64,000 nt of DNA, taken from Bacteroidota bacterium. GTDB lineage: Bacteria > Bacteroidota > Bacteroidia > Bacteroidales > UBA12481. Below the pieces are notes generated by a model. That model did not search any database. It was not told the origin of the DNA and saw only the letters and a list, made by a program, of their open reading frames with translations. The DNA lies in NCBI GenBank assembly GCA_018669475.1, contig JABHCC010000084.1, positions 1-64,000 of the forward strand, read 5' to 3'. The translations under genes and the position numbers were made by a program. How positions within the stretch are numbered: position 1 is the stretch's first letter; every line of letters starts with the position of its first letter. Shown here piece after piece: positions 61,459 to 64,000 of the stretch.

Positions 61459-63450
61459 ATGAATCACCCTTTTAAAACCAAGTTCAGCATAGCTAAATTA
61501 GTCTTCAGGCTTGTCCTGCTGTGCATGATATCCGGAGTTTTAAATCCTCTGTCTGCCCAGTATATCAAAAGTGAGGTCAATCGCTCAACCAATATCATTA
61601 TGCTCGATGGTAAAAGGTACTACCTGCATGAGGTAAAAAGTGGGCACACCCTGTATTCGATCGCAAAGAAATACAATGTTAGTGAAAAACTTATCGGACA
61701 GGAGAATCCGGTGGTTAGGCTTGGGCAAATAAAAAATGGTCAGATTATTAAAATCCCATTGATTGAAGTGACTCAACCACTTGAGGAGATGGAGAAAGAT
61801 CTGGATAAATACATTTATCATATCGTTGCACCAAAACAAACTCTCTCAGCAATTTCCAGACTATATAAAATTCCGGTCCATGACATCATAACTCTGAACC
61901 CCGGAATCGAATCTATTTTACCAATGGGTAAGGAGCTCAAACTACCCCGAACACAAATTCAAGCCGTTCGTGAAAGCTTCGAACCGGTGGACACTCTGGG
62001 ATATATTTTCCATAAAGTTAAGGCTTTGGAAACTCTTTTCAGCCTTTCACGCTTATACGGCATGAGCGTAAAAGAGATCAAAGAAGCTAATCCTGAATTG
62101 CGATGGGGCTTGAATACGGGTGAGGTGATAAGAATCCCTTCAGCTTCAGGCACGAGTTTGTTTGCTGCTGAGCTATCAGACACATTAGTTATTAAACCTG
62201 ACATTAGCAATAATGAGATTTTCTCAAGAGACCACCTTACGGATGATGGATGTGGTGGGTCAGTAAGACCTCATGATGAAATTAGATTTAAAGTGGCCTT
62301 TTTGCTCCCATTGTTCGTCAACACCAATGACACCCTCCATCTCAATGATACAATTATATATCCTGAGAACGATGTTTATGCACGTACTATACCATTTTTA
62401 GAATACCTCGAAGGATCATTACTTGCAATTGATTCACTGAGAAAATCAGGATTATCGATGGATATCAGGATTTATGACACTGAGAGGAGTCCTTCAGTTG
62501 TCAGAGACCTGGTGACCAGTGGAAAACTCAATGATGTTGATCTCATTTTCGGACCGGTTTATCCTGAAACTATTGAAATTGCTTCAATATTCTCGAGGTT
62601 AAAACATATACCTTTAGTGTCACCATTATCGTCACGTGGAATCGGAATAGAAGATAATCCTTACTTGTTTCAGGTTAATCCCACAGAAGGATTGCAGCAT
62701 GAACTGGCATCTATTTATTTGTCTCGTTTTTATGACAAGAACATCCTTCTGGTGAAAGATACAAACGATTATAATCGTGTAACAAATCGTTACAGCAGAA
62801 GAATTTTCAATTACCTTACCTACAAAGTCAATCCAAAAGACATCAGATACAGAGATATTCTGTTTACCGATAAAGACCGCTCTATCTCGTTAGAAGACAG
62901 CCTGGCATTCCGGCTGGAAGATGTACTTAGTCTGGGCAGAGAAAATCTTGTAATTATTCCTTCAACAAACAAAGTCTTTGTCGCAGACGTAATAAATCGT
63001 CTGAACAACCTAACATTGCATTACGATATTACAGTATTTGGTAATCCTCAGTGGGGAAGATTTGATGCTTTACAATTGGAATCTCTGTATAAACTCAACT
63101 TGCACTATTATACAAACTTCAGCAATCCATATGTTAATTATGGAGATTCATTAACTCTGGATGTTTGCAAACGACACAGGCTTAACTGGAATAATGAACC
63201 TACCCGTTTTAGTTTCCAGGGATTTGATGTAACATACTATTTTATAAGGGCCTTATACTTGTTTGGCAGAGACATGGTTGACAATGTTGATTGCTGGCCA
63301 ATCATCCTCAATCACCCGACATTGCAAACAAATTTTCACTTCACACGTAAATCACCAGCATACGGATTTGAGAACCAAGCGCTTTCCATAGTAAGATATA
63401 ACCCTGAGACTCTCGTCAAAGAGAAAATCAACAGCACCATAAAGAACTAG
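61459..63450 (+). CDS. LysM-domain protein with a periplasmic-binding-like C-terminus
   Basis: From the ATG at 61459 the protein has 663 residues: a signal peptide (to LSAQ), three LysM domains (about 45-96, 104-152 and 165-213; HEVKSGHTLYSIAKKYNVS, HIVAPKQTLSAISRLYKI and HKVKALETLFSLSRLYGM), and a C-terminal type I periplasmic-binding-like domain (about 270-650; FKVAFLLPLFV, LEGSLLAIDSL, VDLIFGPVYPE). The LysM units should bind peptidoglycan, and the domain behind resembles amino-acid or branched-chain ligand receptors. Its position after the anaerobic complex is not clearly meaningful. Confidence 0.93.
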   Translation: MNHPFKTKFSIAKLVFRLVLLCMISGVLNPLSAQYIKSEVNRSTNIIMLDGKRYYLHEVKSGHTLYSIAKKYNVSEKLIGQENPVVRLGQIKNGQIIKIPLIEVTQPLEEMEKDLDKYIYHIVAPKQTLSAISRLYKIPVHDIITLNPGIESILPMGKELKLPRTQIQAVRESFEPVDTLGYIFHKVKALETLFSLSRLYGMSVKEIKEANPELRWGLNTGEVIRIPSASGTSLFAAELSDTLVIKPDISNNEIFSRDHLTDDGCGGSVRPHDEIRFKVAFLLPLFVNTNDTLHLNDTIIYPENDVYARTIPFLEYLEGSLLAIDSLRKSGLSMDIRIYDTERSPSVVRDLVTSGKLNDVDLIFGPVYPETIEIASIFSRLKHIPLVSPLSSRGIGIEDNPYLFQVNPTEGLQHELASIYLSRFYDKNILLVKDTNDYNRVTNRYSRRIFNYLTYKVNPKDIRYRDILFTDKDRSISLEDSLAFRLEDVLSLGRENLVIIPSTNKVFVADVINRLNNLTLHYDITVFGNPQWGRFDALQLESLYKLNLHYYTNFSNPYVNYGDSLTLDVCKRHRLNWNNEPTRFSFQGFDVTYYFIRALYLFGRDMVDNVDCWPIILNHPTLQTNFHFTRKSPAYGFENQALSIVRYNPETLVKEKINSTIKN

Positions 63451-63480
63451 GGCTGAAATCAGTAAATAATAAATGATTTT

Positions 63481-64000
63481 CTAGCTACCCAGTGTTGCAA
63501 CCATTACAGCTTTGATAGTATGTAAGCGGTTTTCTGCCTGATCAAAAACTATTGAGTGTTCTGATTCAAAAACCTCTTCATCAACTTCCATTCCATTCAA
63601 GCCAAACTTCTGATAGATGTCTTCTCCTAATACAGTCTCACGGTTATGGAATGCAGGTAAACAATGTAAAAATTTAACCTCGGGGTTACCAGTTTTTTCA
63701 AGCATCTTCATATTCACCTGATAAGGCTTCAAGAGTTCAACTCTTTCTTTCCAGACCTCTTCCTTTTCCCCCATTGAAACCCAGACATCAGTATACAGAA
63801 AGTCACAGTTCTCAACCGCTTGTTCTATATTATCAGTAATCATGATGTCGGCACCAGTTCTTTTAGCAATGTCCTCACAAGTTCTTACCAGCTCATCCAA
63901 TGGCTGTACTTCTTTTGGCGCCGCAATCCTTACATCCATACCCATTTTTACAGCACCTACCAGGAGGGAATTTCCCATGTTATTTCGTGCATCCCCAAGA
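63481..64000 (-). CDS. argF: Ornithine carbamoyltransferase, C-terminal part (cut by window edge)
   Basis: The frame is open to the window edge ([13 protein letters not shown] just inside it) and ends at 63481. [22 protein letters not shown] and FLHCLPAFH are signatures of ornithine carbamoyltransferase; the HCLPA cysteine binds ornithine. The end IKAVMVATL matches the classical long E. coli-type enzyme and not the N-acetyl- or N-succinylornithine carbamoyltransferases known for arginine synthesis in many Bacteroidota. It may be anabolic (ArgF) or catabolic (ArcB), which the sequence at hand cannot decide. Confidence 0.95.
   Translation of the reverse strand, partial: LGDARNNMGNSLLVGAVKMGMDVRIAAPKEVQPLDELVRTCEDIAKRTGADIMITDNIEQAVENCDFLYTDVWVSMGEKEEVWKERVELLKPYQVNMKMLEKTGNPEVKFLHCLPAFHNRETVLGEDIYQKFGLNGMEVDEEVFESEHSIVFDQAENRLHTIKAVMVATLGS

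Noticed and set aside
1..64000. tRNA, rRNA, CRISPR arrays, insertion sequences or phage genes
   Set aside because: No cloverleaf-type sequence with a T-loop GTTCGA core, no regular spacer-repeat array and no transposase, integrase or phage structural gene was recognised on either strand.

Overview
The window looks like a chromosomal stretch of an anaerobic, glycan-degrading member of the Bacteroidota, probably near the Marinilabiliales/Prolixibacteraceae, although the lineage is an inference. The evidence is direct: type IX secretion sorting tails, five Cys-type sulfatases, a GH97 enzyme, a SusC/FecA-like receptor with a DUF4249 partner, FISUMP and NIPSNAP proteins, and several upstream regions with the -33 TTTG / 19 nt / -7 TAnnTTTG promoter. 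An NADH-linked iron-sulfur flavoprotein complex and a rubrerythrin-like protein point to anaerobic life.

Layout. 1-7.4 kb: a minus-strand operon of four sulfatase genes, two of them fused to sialidase domains, read from a clear promoter at 7327-7357. 7.4-10.2 kb: a decayed CAP-domain gene and a LytS/LytTR-type two-component pair. 10.2-16.1 kb: two T9SS-exported proteins (one with a caspase-like His/Cys pair), a small possibly interrupted lipoprotein and a FISUMP lipoprotein. 16.2-26.1 kb: a YeeE/YedE transporter, a NIPSNAP lipoprotein, a C69 dipeptidase, an esterase, a secreted double-DUF4438 protein, a cold-shock protein, a Gfo/Idh/MocA dehydrogenase and a uroporphyrinogen-decarboxylase-like methyltransferase. 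26.2-31.8 kb: a TonB-C-domain protein, an FtsX/MacB-like permease and an NtrC-type regulator with its kinase, behind a possible sigma-54 promoter. 31.8-40.3 kb: a fifth sulfatase, then a four-gene outer-membrane operon (unknown, STN-type receptor, DUF4249 lipoprotein, MG2-domain protein). 40.4-43.4 kb: an acetyltransferase-like protein, an M23 lipoprotein and a CopD-like membrane protein. 43.5-51.4 kb: a GH97 enzyme and a PAS/kinase/response-regulator cluster, bracketed by two identical 47-bp direct repeats. 51.5-54.5 kb: an unknown lipoprotein and an M28 peptidase fused to a cyanophycinase-like domain. 54.9-61.3 kb: a NuoE/NuoF/NuoG-like operon whose large subunit contains a GltD-like flavoprotein module and a molybdopterin-type domain lacking the metal-ligand Cys/Sec, followed by a ferritin-like protein. 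61.4-64 kb: a LysM/periplasmic-binding-like protein and the end of an ornithine carbamoyltransferase gene.

The genes suggest a cell that desulfates and desialylates complex host or algal/animal glycans, imports products through TonB-dependent transport, controls surface functions by several sensor kinases, and recycles reduced cofactors through a soluble NADH/ferredoxin-type complex. The window also carries unusual repeats: a 107-108 bp element before two unrelated genes, GA/TC-rich minisatellite-like tracts at several gene ends, a perfect 15-bp hairpin inside signal-peptide codons, and the 47-bp direct repeat. No tRNA, rRNA, CRISPR array or insertion sequence was recognised.
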